This document shows positions 37,688-47,708 of a stretch of DNA of 64,000 nucleotides, one piece after another. Every line of letters starts with the position of its first letter. Within the stretch, counting starts at the first letter, position 1. The stretch comes from Brevipalpus yothersi (Eukaryota; Arthropoda; Arachnida; Trombidiformes; Tenuipalpidae). The position numbers were made by a program, and so were the translations under genes. The DNA lies in NCBI GenBank assembly GCA_003956705.1, contig QZCP01000837.1:3385-67384 (forward strand), read 5' to 3'. Under the pieces are notes generated by a model that searched no databases, was not told the origin of the DNA, and worked only from the letters and a program-made list of their open reading frames with translations.

Positions 37688-39151
37688 TCACTGGCAGTAT
37701 TATGTGTCTAGCTTCAGATATTTGAACAATTTGCGTTTTCTGTTCTATCTAGAATCCTGGAAATTATCTGTAGTCAAAAACTATAATAAAACAGATCATG
37801 AATGATCAAACTGCTCCCAAAATTTCGTTTTTTTTACGAATATCTTCCCTAGCTGCTCGAGCTCGTATCCATTGATTGTCTGAAATTTTTCGTTACATAC
37901 TAATACCATTCATAGTATTTTTGAGCGTAAATATCAGGTAGTGAGCCTGAAGTGTCTAAATTCGATGGGTTGCACTCAAGATGGATCTCTTATTGGCTAC
38001 CGAAAAACCAAAAGTTAAGGAGTATCATCCTACATCCTGAATTCCATTGAAGTGAATCAATTCATTTGGAGCTATCGAGTGCCTCATTCTTCGGTAGAAC
38101 TGCATTTTACAGTGGTTTTGGTTGGATCTAAAAGCAGATTTGATATACTCGAACTCATTCAAAGAACACAAGTCCAAAAAATCAACTCTTGCATTGTTCT
38201 CCTATTTGTCTGAGCCATCGGTAGGATAGACCTTTGTGCAATTTTCACAGGAATAGGAGGCAAATACAATATGTCCAAGTACGTCTTGTATGGCAAAACT
38301 GTCCTAATAATATGAAAATACTTGGAATTCTTCGAATGATCTCTCTAAAACTCCTGCTAAGGGTAACAAAGAATTCGAAGGATTGGGGAAAAGTTATCAA
38401 AATTCTTGTTCATTTAGGTCTCAAGTTATTTCATCTAGCTGCTACAATTTAATGAGATAGTTTGGATCACAAAACTGTAGAAGATGCTCACTTGTCAGTA
38501 GTTCTGAACGATTGCTATTTTTCGAGAGAAATCAACCTGAAACTAACATGAAATTTATTTTTTGAATGCGAACTTGAAATATTCACATGCTCAAAATGCA
38601 TGTATTAACTTCAATTCGTTTCTACTATCTCAGCCAAGCAGATCATTAAGAATTTCCTCAAACTACTCTTTTCGTAGATCGTTTGATCGATATGTATTGA
38701 TTTATGCATTTCCTCTTCCGATAAAATCAGTCAAAGATTTAGGCAAAATGCAATGAGTTGCTGGAAATATAACTAGTAGACACCCTTTCTCGTTTTATCA
38801 TTAAAGATTTTCAGTGTTTACTTTCTCTTTAAATGTTCATCTATCAAATTTTTTGTCATACATGTCATGTACCAATCAACCATGACGCATTGAGTGGCCA
38901 AGAATGATGATTTTTCATATCTGATTTTAGGATGACGAATGGTCTTTCCATAGATAAAAATTCCAAAAGAAACATTACCAAGTTAATAGAACCGCTGGTC
39001 AATTGGCAGAAGGAAAGATTAAATGTTTGCTTCGAATTTCAATAAGAAATCAGGAATGATGAGTGACAAATTCAGTTCTTTCCAAAGTTGGACCCCATTT
39101 CAATCGTGAAGATTTCATTCGGTGTTCAGGACGTCAGTATTGTTGACCAGC
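37688..39151 (+). other. Intergenic DNA with protease relic
   Basis: Contains the 3' flank of copy a (matched by 48,740-48,900), a decayed protease fragment near 38,040-38,170, and DNA upstream of P450 gene a in which I recognise nothing. Open frames at 38,234 and 38,562 show no recognisable domain. Confidence 0.6.
38040..38170 (+). pseudogene. Decayed protease-paralogue fragment
   Basis: A reading of Thr-Ala-Phe-Tyr-Ser-Gly-Phe-Gly-Trp-Ile (38,099-38,131) matches the YSGF region of the paralogues and ends in TAA. The matching relic at about 49,165-49,195 has the same TAA at the same place, so the stop predates the block duplication. Confidence 0.65.
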
Positions 39152-41018
39152 ATGGAACTTTCAAGTAATTTGGAATTTTCTCCTAAATATCAGGCTGCTT
39201 TATTGTTTCTCTTCCCATCTATCCTTATACTCATAACGTAAGCTATTGATGTGATTCATTTTATGATCATATACTCAAGATTTCAACTCATTATTCATTT
39301 AATACTGAGCTTGGCTATCTCGGGTGTCACAAGTGCTTCAGTTGAACATCTGATTATTTGAAAATAATCGAAGATTTCGTTGGTTTCTCTGTGCTCTTCA
39401 AGTCTGTGTCCTTATCAATTTTCATTTCTACCATTCAATACCTCTTTCATAGATACGTTCGCAAAAAACACTCATTTTGGAAATCTCGAGGCGTTCCAGG
39501 TCCAGAGCCAAAATTTGTTATCGGGAACGTTTTCGACAATTTTGGTAAACCTTTCTTCGAAACGTTTTTCCAACTTTTCCAGAAATATGGTTCAGTATTT
39601 GGGTGAGTTTAGATTAAAATTTCCCTAAGTAATTTGATCAAAATATGAGATCCTAGGACAATTCGAAGCACATTAGAACGGAATTGAGATAGTAATTTTT
39701 CTTTCACTTTTTTTTCCTTGATAGCTTCTACAGAGGACTCACTCCATCGTTAATATGTAGTGATCTCGAGATGATCAAGAATATTTGTGTGAAAGATTTC
39801 CATATATTTCCAAAAGCATTTTCCCCTGTCTACTTACATCCAGTGGAACGAATGTTTATCATTTATATTTATGGACCTCGATGGAAACGAATAAGATCAC
39901 TGGTATCCCCTGCATTTTCATCTGTGAAGATCAAAAGTATGTTCAAAATGATTCAAACTTGCATCAGCGATCGGATGAAAGAACTTGATGAAATATCTGA
40001 AAAAGGTAGCTCATTTGATCTGAAATTATACTGGAGTAGATACGAAATGGACTTGATTGCTCGATGCTGCTTTGCGGTGAGCTTCTATGCAAAAGACGAT
40101 AAAGATCCATTGGTTCGAAATTTTATCGAATTTATAGAGCGAAATTTTCTCAGAATTCTAGCTATCATCACATTACCAGAATGGCTGATCAAATTTTTTC
40201 GAATCAGCTTCTCTCCAGCAAAAAACTTGGAATTTCTTCGGAATTTGATACTTCAAGTGATTGAGAATCGTAAGAAGGCTCCAAAAGAGTCTTCCAATGA
40301 TTTCTTACAGCTTCTACTTGATGCTGGAGGAGAAATTGACAGGGAAATCACCCATGAAGATGACCCAAAAGCTGATAATCAAAACAAACTCACAGTTGAG
40401 GAAATTGTCGGTACATGTATGGTGTTTTCACTTGCTGGTTATGAGACTACGAAAACACTTTTAATGTGGGCTTGCTATCGTCTTGCTATCAATCCTGACA
40501 TTCAAGAGAAATTGTATCAAGAAATTAGAGCAACCGATATCAATAATTATGATAAGCTTGTTTCACTTCCTTATCTTGATGCCGTTATAAATGAAACTAT
40601 GAGAATTGATCCGCCGTTGGCGATGATTCAACGGATTCCTCAAAGAGATTACCCTGTGCCTGATCGTAATTTTGTGGTCCCAAAGCATACCAGAATAATC
40701 ATCCCAATCTACAGCATTCATCATGATCCAGAAAACTATCCTGATCCTGAAAAATTTGATCCCGATCGTTTCTTACCAGAAAACAGAGAATCCATCAAAC
40801 CTTTTTCATTCCTTCCTTTTGGAGCAGGACCTCGAATATGCATTGGGATGAGATTTGCTTTGGTTAATGCAAAGCTATCTCTTGCCACCATTATCAGCAG
40901 ATTTTGTCTTATCAAAACAAATGAAACGATTGAAAAACTCGATTATAAGGTTGGTACAGTTTTTTTATCATGTGATAGTCTCAAAATACGATTGGAAAAG
41001 CGAAATTATTCTGACTGA
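39152..41018 (+). CDS. Cytochrome P450, CYP3-clan type (gene a)
   Basis: Haem-thiolate monooxygenase, expected to be anchored in the endoplasmic reticulum and to oxidise lipophilic endogenous or foreign compounds. Exons 39152-39237, 39453-39602 and 39725-41018; 509 residues, normal for the family. Exon 1 carries the N-terminal membrane anchor (LLFLFPSILILIT). Then follow the WKSRGVPGPEP hinge, C-helix WKRIRSL, I-helix AGYETT (316-321), K-helix ExxR (369-372), FDPDRF, and haem loop FGAGPRICIG with Cys451. All essential motifs are intact. Introns are phase 2 and in the same positions as in genes b and c. Poly(A) signal at 41,328-41,333. The substrate cannot be told from sequence. Confidence 0.93.
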
Positions 41019-41848
41019 AAATGGATTCTGATCATCTCAGAATGATTCAAACATTATCCACTATTTCGAGCGTTAACTTCAGATGCAAATTACATGCAGT
41101 TGATTCGATGCAAAGTCTTTCCGCCATGCTACAGTGGAGTGGTCTTCACCTTCTCTCGAAGAATACATTGTGTCATCATATTCAATTGGACTCAAAAAAC
41201 TTTAAACTGTAGTGAAGAAAAAAGGAAAAGATATAATTGATGACGGACAGTATTTAACATACTAAAGTACTCAATGCCTTTCACTCAGAATTTTGATGAA
41301 GTATGGATGATAAGAACTAAAGTTTCCAATAAAAATAATAAAAATGATAATCGAAAGAATCATCTATTCATATGAAAATTGTCCTCACCAGACTACTTCT
41401 AGGGCGCACAGAAGACCAGAAATTCAAGCATTTTATTAGCCAATACCCATCTCAAATCAAGTCAAGTCTCAATTCAGAGACTACAAAGTCACTGGATGAG
41501 CGGATACTTACCAGAGGAGAATCTTCAAATCTCGAAGTTGGGATAAGGAGATGTACACTTTCCGTTCGTTTGACACGAAATTTAGCAAATTCTAGTCCAT
41601 TCGAGTTCTCCTTTGCTCACACAAAAATGAAACCTGTACAGTAATCAATGATTCTGATCGAAATTTCGCGAGGGAAGTCTAGTGTCAGATTTCAATCTTT
41701 GAAATCACATTACAAGCTTGAGTACCAAACTCTTCCATAAAAGTGATTTTGGTAAAAATCTTCATTGGTTCTTGCACGTTCCTCGATATTTGTGTTTTAC
41801 TTTCCTTGAAAGTTCCCTAATCAATTTTTAGCAAACACTGCTCAAAAA
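41019..41848 (+). other. Intergenic DNA after P450 gene a
   Basis: Holds the P450 3' UTR and the region upstream of the small secreted peptide gene. A 90-codon open frame (41,372-41,644) has no recognisable features and I do not call it. Confidence 0.5.
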
Positions 41849-42385
41849 ATGAAATCTTGGGTCATTTGTGTGCTTATACTAACCATCTTTCTGGTGAATT
41901 TTGCTCATGATCTTGTGAATGGTAATGATTCATCTTAGCTTGTGGTGAATTTTTACACTATTTCTACACTTGTCCTCGAACAGAAGAAGAATAAGTTAGA
42001 ATTAGGAGTTTTCAAAATAAAATCCTGTAGTTAGTGGGGTATAAATATGAAGGTTGAAAGAATATTATCATTTGCGATGATTGAAATTCGTCAAAAGTTA
42101 GCCAATATGAGCTGACAAAAATGATTTCTCTGCATTTTCTGCATCGAAACTTGGTTATTCATATGACCTTAGTTTATCAAATGACCAAAATAATTTTGAT
42201 CTATTCCTCCTCATCTACTTCTCTTAGGTCAAGTAGTGAAAAGGTGTAAAGAAAAGCCATCCCCAGCTAAACTCAATGAAAGCTGTACGTGTACTGACGT
42301 TGATAATAATCAAACCAAGGCTCGTGGTGGGCCTAAAATTGACTGCTCAAAGTATGAAAAGAAAAGAAAAAATTTCATAGGATAA
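41849..42385 (+). CDS. Small secreted four-cysteine peptide
   Basis: Two exons, 41849-41921 and 42228-42385, with GT-AG ends (G|GTAATG, CTTAG|GT), encode 76 residues. Exon 1 is almost exactly a signal peptide (SWVICVLILTIFLVNFAHDL). The mature part, about 52-55 residues, is basic and hydrophilic with cysteines spaced C-x12-C-x-C-x17-C, two possible N-glycosylation sites (NES, NQT) and a Lys-rich tail. AATAAA lies at 42,532-42,537. I recognise no family. It sits between P450 gene a and the intact protease paralogue in the accessory island. The two short exons join in frame and make a coherent secreted protein, which is the main support; expression is unknown. Confidence 0.62.
41922..42227 (+). 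other. Intron of the small secreted peptide gene
   Basis: 306 bp, phase 1, AT-rich; no feature seen. Confidence 0.55.
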
Positions 42386-43555
42386 GAAGAATTTATTTCT
42401 GTTTGGGACATCTCGTTAATCTGTTTTCCCGATACCGATGGACTCCACATCACAAGTTCTCCCAACCAGAGCATAATTTGTAGCAGCCCTCATCATCATA
42501 ATGTGGAGAGGGGTTACAGACCAAAAGGAAAAATAAAATCCTCAACAATAAAGAACTAAGGACTCAAGAATAGAATTAAGAACTGGCAGAAAAAATAGGA
42601 GAAATGCTTCTGACATAAAATCGAATGAGATGCTCATGGTTTTGAAGGTAAAAAACTTGAAGAGTGTTTCGATTGCTTGCAGCGACGGCTTTGAGCATCT
42701 TTAGAATGTCCAAAAAACTACTAGAATTCTCGGATAGGTTTCGAGTGAAACTGTGTGAACGAATCACTACCAACGAAATAGTAAAGTATTGATATTATTG
42801 GACATTATAATTTCGTAACTGTTTGAACAATATATTTGTTTAAAAGAATATAGTACTTTTCGGAATAATTCAACATAATTGCCATAAAAAAAAGAATGCA
42901 GAGGAGCATTTCGAATGTCCTACGATATGCATCTTTCTGATGATTCATAATTGGTATTGATGAAATTCGAGGATGATTGCAATCGTTCAGGAAAATTTGC
43001 ACTTGTATTCATAAGCCGCTATAACTACTCATAGGTCTCATTAGTGATGATCTTAAATTCAGATCGAGGAGGATAATCACCCATGGTGAGCATTTAGCTC
43101 GTGAATAATATATTATGCTTGTATTCAGAGGAAAAATGGCCAGTTTTTGAAAATTATTTGATGACTTAAGTCCCGCCATCCATCAATTTTTGATGAATTT
43201 TATCATCAACAACCAAATTCTCCATTCATTTTCTTGCCATCAAACTGAGAAATTTTCCAATTATCTATTTAGAGGGCAAATGATCGAGATCTCACCAGTC
43301 TAGGGTGATAACAAAAATAGATTGCCCTCAACCCCTAGCCCCTGAAAGATGGAGGAAATTCTCAAATTATCAGGAAATGGAAGGAAATGAAATCCTTTCT
43401 CCAGCTGGAATTCGAAAAAAGAGAAAATATCTTCGATTTTATTTTGGATATTTTCGGTATTTGGATGATGCGAGCTAATAAACACTGTATAAACCCTCAA
43501 ACCAGCACACTGGCTCAAATGATTGAGCAATCGAAGGAATATCATCAAATCAAGT

Positions 43556-43589
<34 letters not shown>

Positions 43590-44050
43590 GAATGTTTCCC
43601 AGATGCATTGTCAGATGCGTTGACTTTTATAAAGATGTAGTTCCATTTTGTTTTCTCAGGCTGGATAGAGATTCTGATATGATAGATCTCTTAGATTTTC
43701 ACTGTAGGTCTAAACAAATATTGTGTTCTAATGAGAGTTGAGAGGTTCCATGTTGGATGACTAATGAAACTAAATGATAGATATACATATACATGTATAA
43801 GATATACAATTCGAATGCACCATACTTGGTAAACAAAAAGACATCGAGGAAAAATTCCCTCCCATCCTTACTGATAATTTTGAGGATTTGTCATCCCTGA
43901 CTTGAGAAATGTCGAAATAAATCAAAAATTTGATGCATTCATCAAGGCTACAAGTGAAGTCTTTCTGTTTGTGATCGATACTTATTTCACTAACGGTGTG
44001 ACTAATATGGCTTACACCCATCTCACTTGGAATATTTCCATCAAAGGCAG
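42386..44050 (+). other. Intergenic DNA with a GA repeat
   Basis: Contains the peptide gene's 3' flank, a GA microsatellite (43,556-43,589), a TACATGTA palindrome (43,788-43,799) and upstream DNA of protease paralogue c. No gene recognised. Confidence 0.6.
43556..43589. repeat. (GA)n microsatellite
   Basis: GA run with one AA interruption; the only sizeable dinucleotide array between 28 and 54 kb. Confidence 0.95.
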
Positions 44051-44091
44051 TATAAAAGCTTATAATTCGGTGGAAGATAATCATTTTCTCT
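44051..44091 (+). promoter_or_regulatory. Core promoter of protease paralogue c
   Basis: A perfect TATAAAAG (44,051-44,058) and an AATCATTTTCT initiator-like block with A at 44,083, 32 bases from the first T of the box and 61 bases before the ATG. The same block is conserved at the two broken paralogues. Confidence 0.62.
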
Positions 44092-44143
44092 TCTCTTCTT
44101 CAAGTCTGTTGAATCACAATCGACTTTAGTCCACAATATCACG

Positions 44144-45055
44144 ATGAGTTCTTCTTTACTTCTCTTGTTTATTGTCTCTTTGTTCTCGATCCTCAACGGT
44201 CCTGGTTTTTGTGAAATTGATTCTGCTTCATCACGAGTAGCCTCTAAAGACACTGATCACATCAAAGGCCATTCTACAAGCATTCAACAAGTTCCATATC
44301 AGGCATTGGTGTTTTTGCAAAATCGGAATGGATTCAAGAATTTTTGTGGCGCCTCGATCCTCACACCTCGACTAATTCTGACTGCTGCTAGTTGCTTACA
44401 GGGGTTGACTATTCAGGACATACAAGTAGCAATCGGAATCGATAGTGTGACCCTGGAAAATACCGAATCGATCCAAAAGTATAATCCACTGTTGGTGATT
44501 GTACATCCAAGATTTGTTTGGAAGATAGGTTCATACTTCAACAATTTGGCTGTGATCGTACTCAAAAGTCCACTGGATATGCACCAAGATAAGTTCGTGG
44601 CAAGATCAGTGGAACTATCAGGTGAACCAGTATTTGGCAAAAAGGCCCTATATAGTGGTTTCCGTTATATTTATAAACAAGGTAGGGACAAATTCTGTCT
44701 GAGATCTAGAGAGCTTAAAGTTCTAAAAGAAAAGAAATGCCAAAAAGCAGTCAATGGAATAGATGATTCGTTGTTTTGTAGCCGTTGGATAGAGAGCATG
44801 GAATTCCTTGAAGGTAGCCCGCTAGTAACCCAGAAAGATGGTCGATTCAGACAAATTGGACTATATTCATGGCATAAAACAGAGGAAAAAGATGGTATGA
44901 TCCTTTTTGCAAATGTTTCTCACTCCCATGAATGGGTTGAGAGCATCATCAAAGAGTATCCATCTAATGCCCATTTGCTTCAGTGTGGAACGTTTACTCT
45001 TTTCTCAATCTATCTTGTGATCAAGTTTTTTTCTTCCCGTATGACCGAACTTTAG
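44144..45055 (+). CDS. Inactivated chymotrypsin-like protease paralogue (copy c), intact frame
   Basis: Single exon, 303 residues, open throughout. A signal peptide (LLLLFIVSLFSILNGPGFC) precedes a chymotrypsin-like fold (PYQALVFL, FCGASILTPRLILTAASC). All three catalytic positions are replaced: His by Ser83, Asp by Asn134 (NNLAV), Ser by Glu223 (LEGSP). No trypsin-like IVGG activation site is seen, and the cysteine pair flanking the active serine is missing, so the product cannot be an ordinary serine protease. A hydrophobic C-terminal stretch (FTLFSIYLVIKFF) suggests a membrane or GPI tether. This matches the SMIPP-S concept of Sarcoptes, where inactive paralogues are secreted and some act on host complement; the role of this one is inferred only. 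AATAAA at 45,183-45,188. Confidence 0.88.
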   Translation: MSSSLLLLFIVSLFSILNGPGFCEIDSASSRVASKDTDHIKGHSTSIQQVPYQALVFLQNRNGFKNFCGASILTPRLILTAASCLQGLTIQDIQVAIGIDSVTLENTESIQKYNPLLVIVHPRFVWKIGSYFNNLAVIVLKSPLDMHQDKFVARSVELSGEPVFGKKALYSGFRYIYKQGRDKFCLRSRELKVLKEKKCQKAVNGIDDSLFCSRWIESMEFLEGSPLVTQKDGRFRQIGLYSWHKTEEKDGMILFANVSHSHEWVESIIKEYPSNAHLLQCGTFTLFSIYLVIKFFSSRMTEL

Positions 45056-45239
45056 ATAGTGGAATTATTGCACACTAAATTATTGAACGATTGCTGATGT
45101 AATTATCCAAATTCAGATTATGTAACTTCTAGTTCTTCGATGGAGTAGGCTTACTCTTGTTTCATCTTGAACATTGATATTGAATAAAAGTTGGGATAAA
45201 AGATTGAAAAAAATGACGTGAATAACTCAGATACAGTAT

Positions 45240-45495
45240 TCTTTTCCCTACCTTGATGCCATTCTCAACGGAACGGTAATAATCGATCTTCGAAATTTAT
45301 CTGTGACAGATCACTCCGAATAAATGATTCTTTGAATGGTCTGTGGTGAGATTAAGGATAATGATATAAGCTTGCGTTGATAGACACAGAAAAAATTTAT
45401 GAAATATCGAAAAAGGTAGCTCGTCCAGCCGAAGGTTCAATTGGAGTAGATAAATACATGGACATGTAAGCTCGACATCATTCGAACGCTAGTTT
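45240..45495 (+). pseudogene. P450 relic fragments in rearranged order
   Basis: 45,245-45,275 matches the Pro-Tyr-Leu-Asp-Ala K-helix segment of gene a (about 40,567-40,597). 45,390-45,495 matches an earlier segment (about 39,990-40,085, GSSF...WSRY...MDL). The order is reversed relative to a functional gene and frames are broken. Confidence 0.7.
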
Positions 45496-46554
45496 CTTGG
45501 CATCATCCATGTAAATTTGTGATTTTCAGAAGTTGAAATTGTGAATGTAAAATCAGCTACACAGACAAACAGACATGAAAAACACGATTTTGCGCTTTAT
45601 TCGTTTCAATCAATATGCTTGTCTCATTGATCATTGCGAACAATCGATCAGGAAAAGAGATGAGTGTTCCTGCTAGTATATTGTTCTCTATAGGATTTTC
45701 ATCCTACAGACCTGGTTGTTTGTTGGATCATATACAATGTTTCTATGAGATAATCTGGGACTCCTTACAAGATTTTGATTGATCGTACAAGGAGAGTATG
45801 TCTCGGTGACATTATATTCAACGGAAAACTCCAAGCATCAAAAAATTTAGAGAGAAAAAAAGAGCTAGTCATTCCCAACTCGTAAAATTTTGATTTAATG
45901 AGGAATTCCATCAGTTAATTGAATTTTCATCAGGAATTATCTCTGAGTGATAACAAACTCATCTTATTTTTGGTATTTGTGGTTTTTTAGGGCTCTCTTC
46001 AGATACTAACAATCCCACAATTCAGCTTTGATGAAGTGAATTTATTTCCTCCAAAAGCCAGTTCAAATGGAAAGTTTGGTCCATCAATTTCCTTGAAGGA
46101 GTGAGCTTCAATATAACTACCTGAGTGTGGTTGTGGCCTCACTCTGAAGATCAGGGAGTCATGATAAATGTATTAGCACTAGATTCACGCATTTGGTGAA
46201 GAATTCGCTGTAGAGCAAAAAAAGTGCTCCTAGATAGTAATTTTTAAAATTGATTCACCTGATTCATCAATCGAGAAGGTTTTTAGATGATCAATCCCAG
46301 TCGAAGGTTCTCTCCAAAAAAACCTGTGTACTTATGAGATCAAATCAGCTGTGAATTCTTAAGATACGCTGGTTCGCTATTAATAGCAATCCTGTAGTTT
46401 TTTAGTGCTTTCATATTCTGTTTGAAGATGCTTTTGAAATATGATGCTCTCTTGTCTCAGTTGTTTGGAAGGATTGTACGCTTATCAGATTCTAGATTCA
46501 AGATCGAGATTTGAGAGCATTTTCAGCCTTTGAAAGTGACCTCAAAAAATTTGG

Positions 46555-46670
46555 AAATAATCGACCCTGATCGAGTGAATTTCTTGATGAATCATCGATT
46601 GAAAACATTTCCTAGGACCTAACTGGAATGGAATCTCAAAATGGACAAGGATTAGCTCTTGCGTTAATAT
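46555..46670 (+). pseudogene. P450 relic: C-terminal haem region
   Basis: Reads Asp-Pro-Asp-Arg then a scrambled equivalent of the following motif. A GGACCTAA...TTGGAATG-like trace of the haem loop follows, with an internal deletion that removes the cysteine codon. It ends just before the BicC tail relic. Confidence 0.6.
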
Positions 46671-46689
46671 TTGATAAATCTTCCACTGA

Positions 46690-47585
46690 TCGCTCCCACT
46701 TCCTCTAGTTTCTTAGTGTAAAATATCATTCGATTTTAAAGTTCAAAAATTATTGTTACAAACACTGATGTATGTACAGTCCACATGTTGAACGGCTTCT
46801 CTATTCAAAAATTCTTCAATAATCAAAACACATCTTGTCAGTTGCATCTAACTGACAACTTAAGGATTTTCGCATTGAAATTGAAGCTCTCATGGTTGAT
46901 TGGATAGAATCGATTATGCGAAGTATCCAATTTTTTAATCCAAAAATGGTCCATATCAGTGATTACTGAATAGTGACAACTAAAAAAATTAAATTGAAGT
47001 CTTCTGTCATAATGTTGGTAATGATTGTATGCAATGGAATGTGAAACTTAAAAGGATGACAAATGCATGTAAATTAGTCGAAGGAAGAAGTCTGTTGAGT
47101 CAATGAGAGAAAAATCTGTCATAGGATATGAGTTGATATTGATGATGCAAACCAAAATTAGATGTTTGTGACAAGAATATCGGCATCACACCTACACTAA
47201 TCATACTAGGGATGAATCGAGTGCAAAATTCTTGCTCAATAAGTTGACACCTTCAACATAGTCTAGACTAGAATTAAGGTGAATGTGATAAAAAAAGGTA
47301 AAGGGATCGAGATTCTCAATCAAAAAGCATTATAATTAGAATGTCTCTAGCTCAAAAAACAGGAAGTGAGGTTCAAAGATTTTGATTGCTTCTTGACTGG
47401 GAAGGGAGCATTTCCCATTAGTTGGAAAGTTGGTCAATAAATCAAAGATCGGATGTACTTCAAATAGTCTCCTGAAAACAATACTACTGAGGAAAATCTG
47501 TTGCCTTTCAACTTTTTCTGTAATGAATTAGTCATTGGTAAACTATTTAGTATTATTTGAGTCAAAATTATCTCATCATTGAGAG
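46690..47585 (+). repeat. Right copy of the duplicated block, including a BicC 3' tail relic
   Basis: About 46,690-46,715 resembles the last codons of BicC (35,745-35,769). Homology then continues through what is the BicC 3' flank in the left copy. Differences include the inverted 46,828-46,910 segment and an insertion of about 55 bases near 47,045-47,100. Confidence 0.78.
46828..46910 (-). repeat. Inverted segment relative to 35,922-36,006
   Basis: Matches the left copy only as its reverse complement; both flanks match directly. Confidence 0.8.
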
Positions 47586-47632
47586 CACAAAAGCTGATGA
47601 TTGGTACTCCATGCTAGGAAAATCATTTTCTG
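47586..47632 (+). promoter_or_regulatory. Decayed core promoter of protease pseudogene b
   Basis: CACAAAAG (47,586-47,593) stands where paralogue c has TATAAAAG: two bases changed. The AATCATTTTCT block downstream is kept. Confidence 0.5.
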
Positions 47633-47708
47633 CTCTTCGTCTGTTCACAAATTCTCACAGTTTTTTTCTGATTAACAATTTCTCTACTTTCATTACGACA
47701 CTTTCACT

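Larger units (their letters stand above)
45056..46689 (+). other. Intergenic DNA with P450 relics
   Basis: Between protease paralogue c and the right copy of the duplicated block. P450 fragments lie at about 45,240-45,275, 45,390-45,495 and 46,555-46,670. Nothing recognised in 45,500-46,550. Confidence 0.65.

Noticed and set aside
41372..41644. 90-codon open frame after P450 gene a
   Set aside because: No signal peptide, domain, or counterpart after P450 genes b or c.
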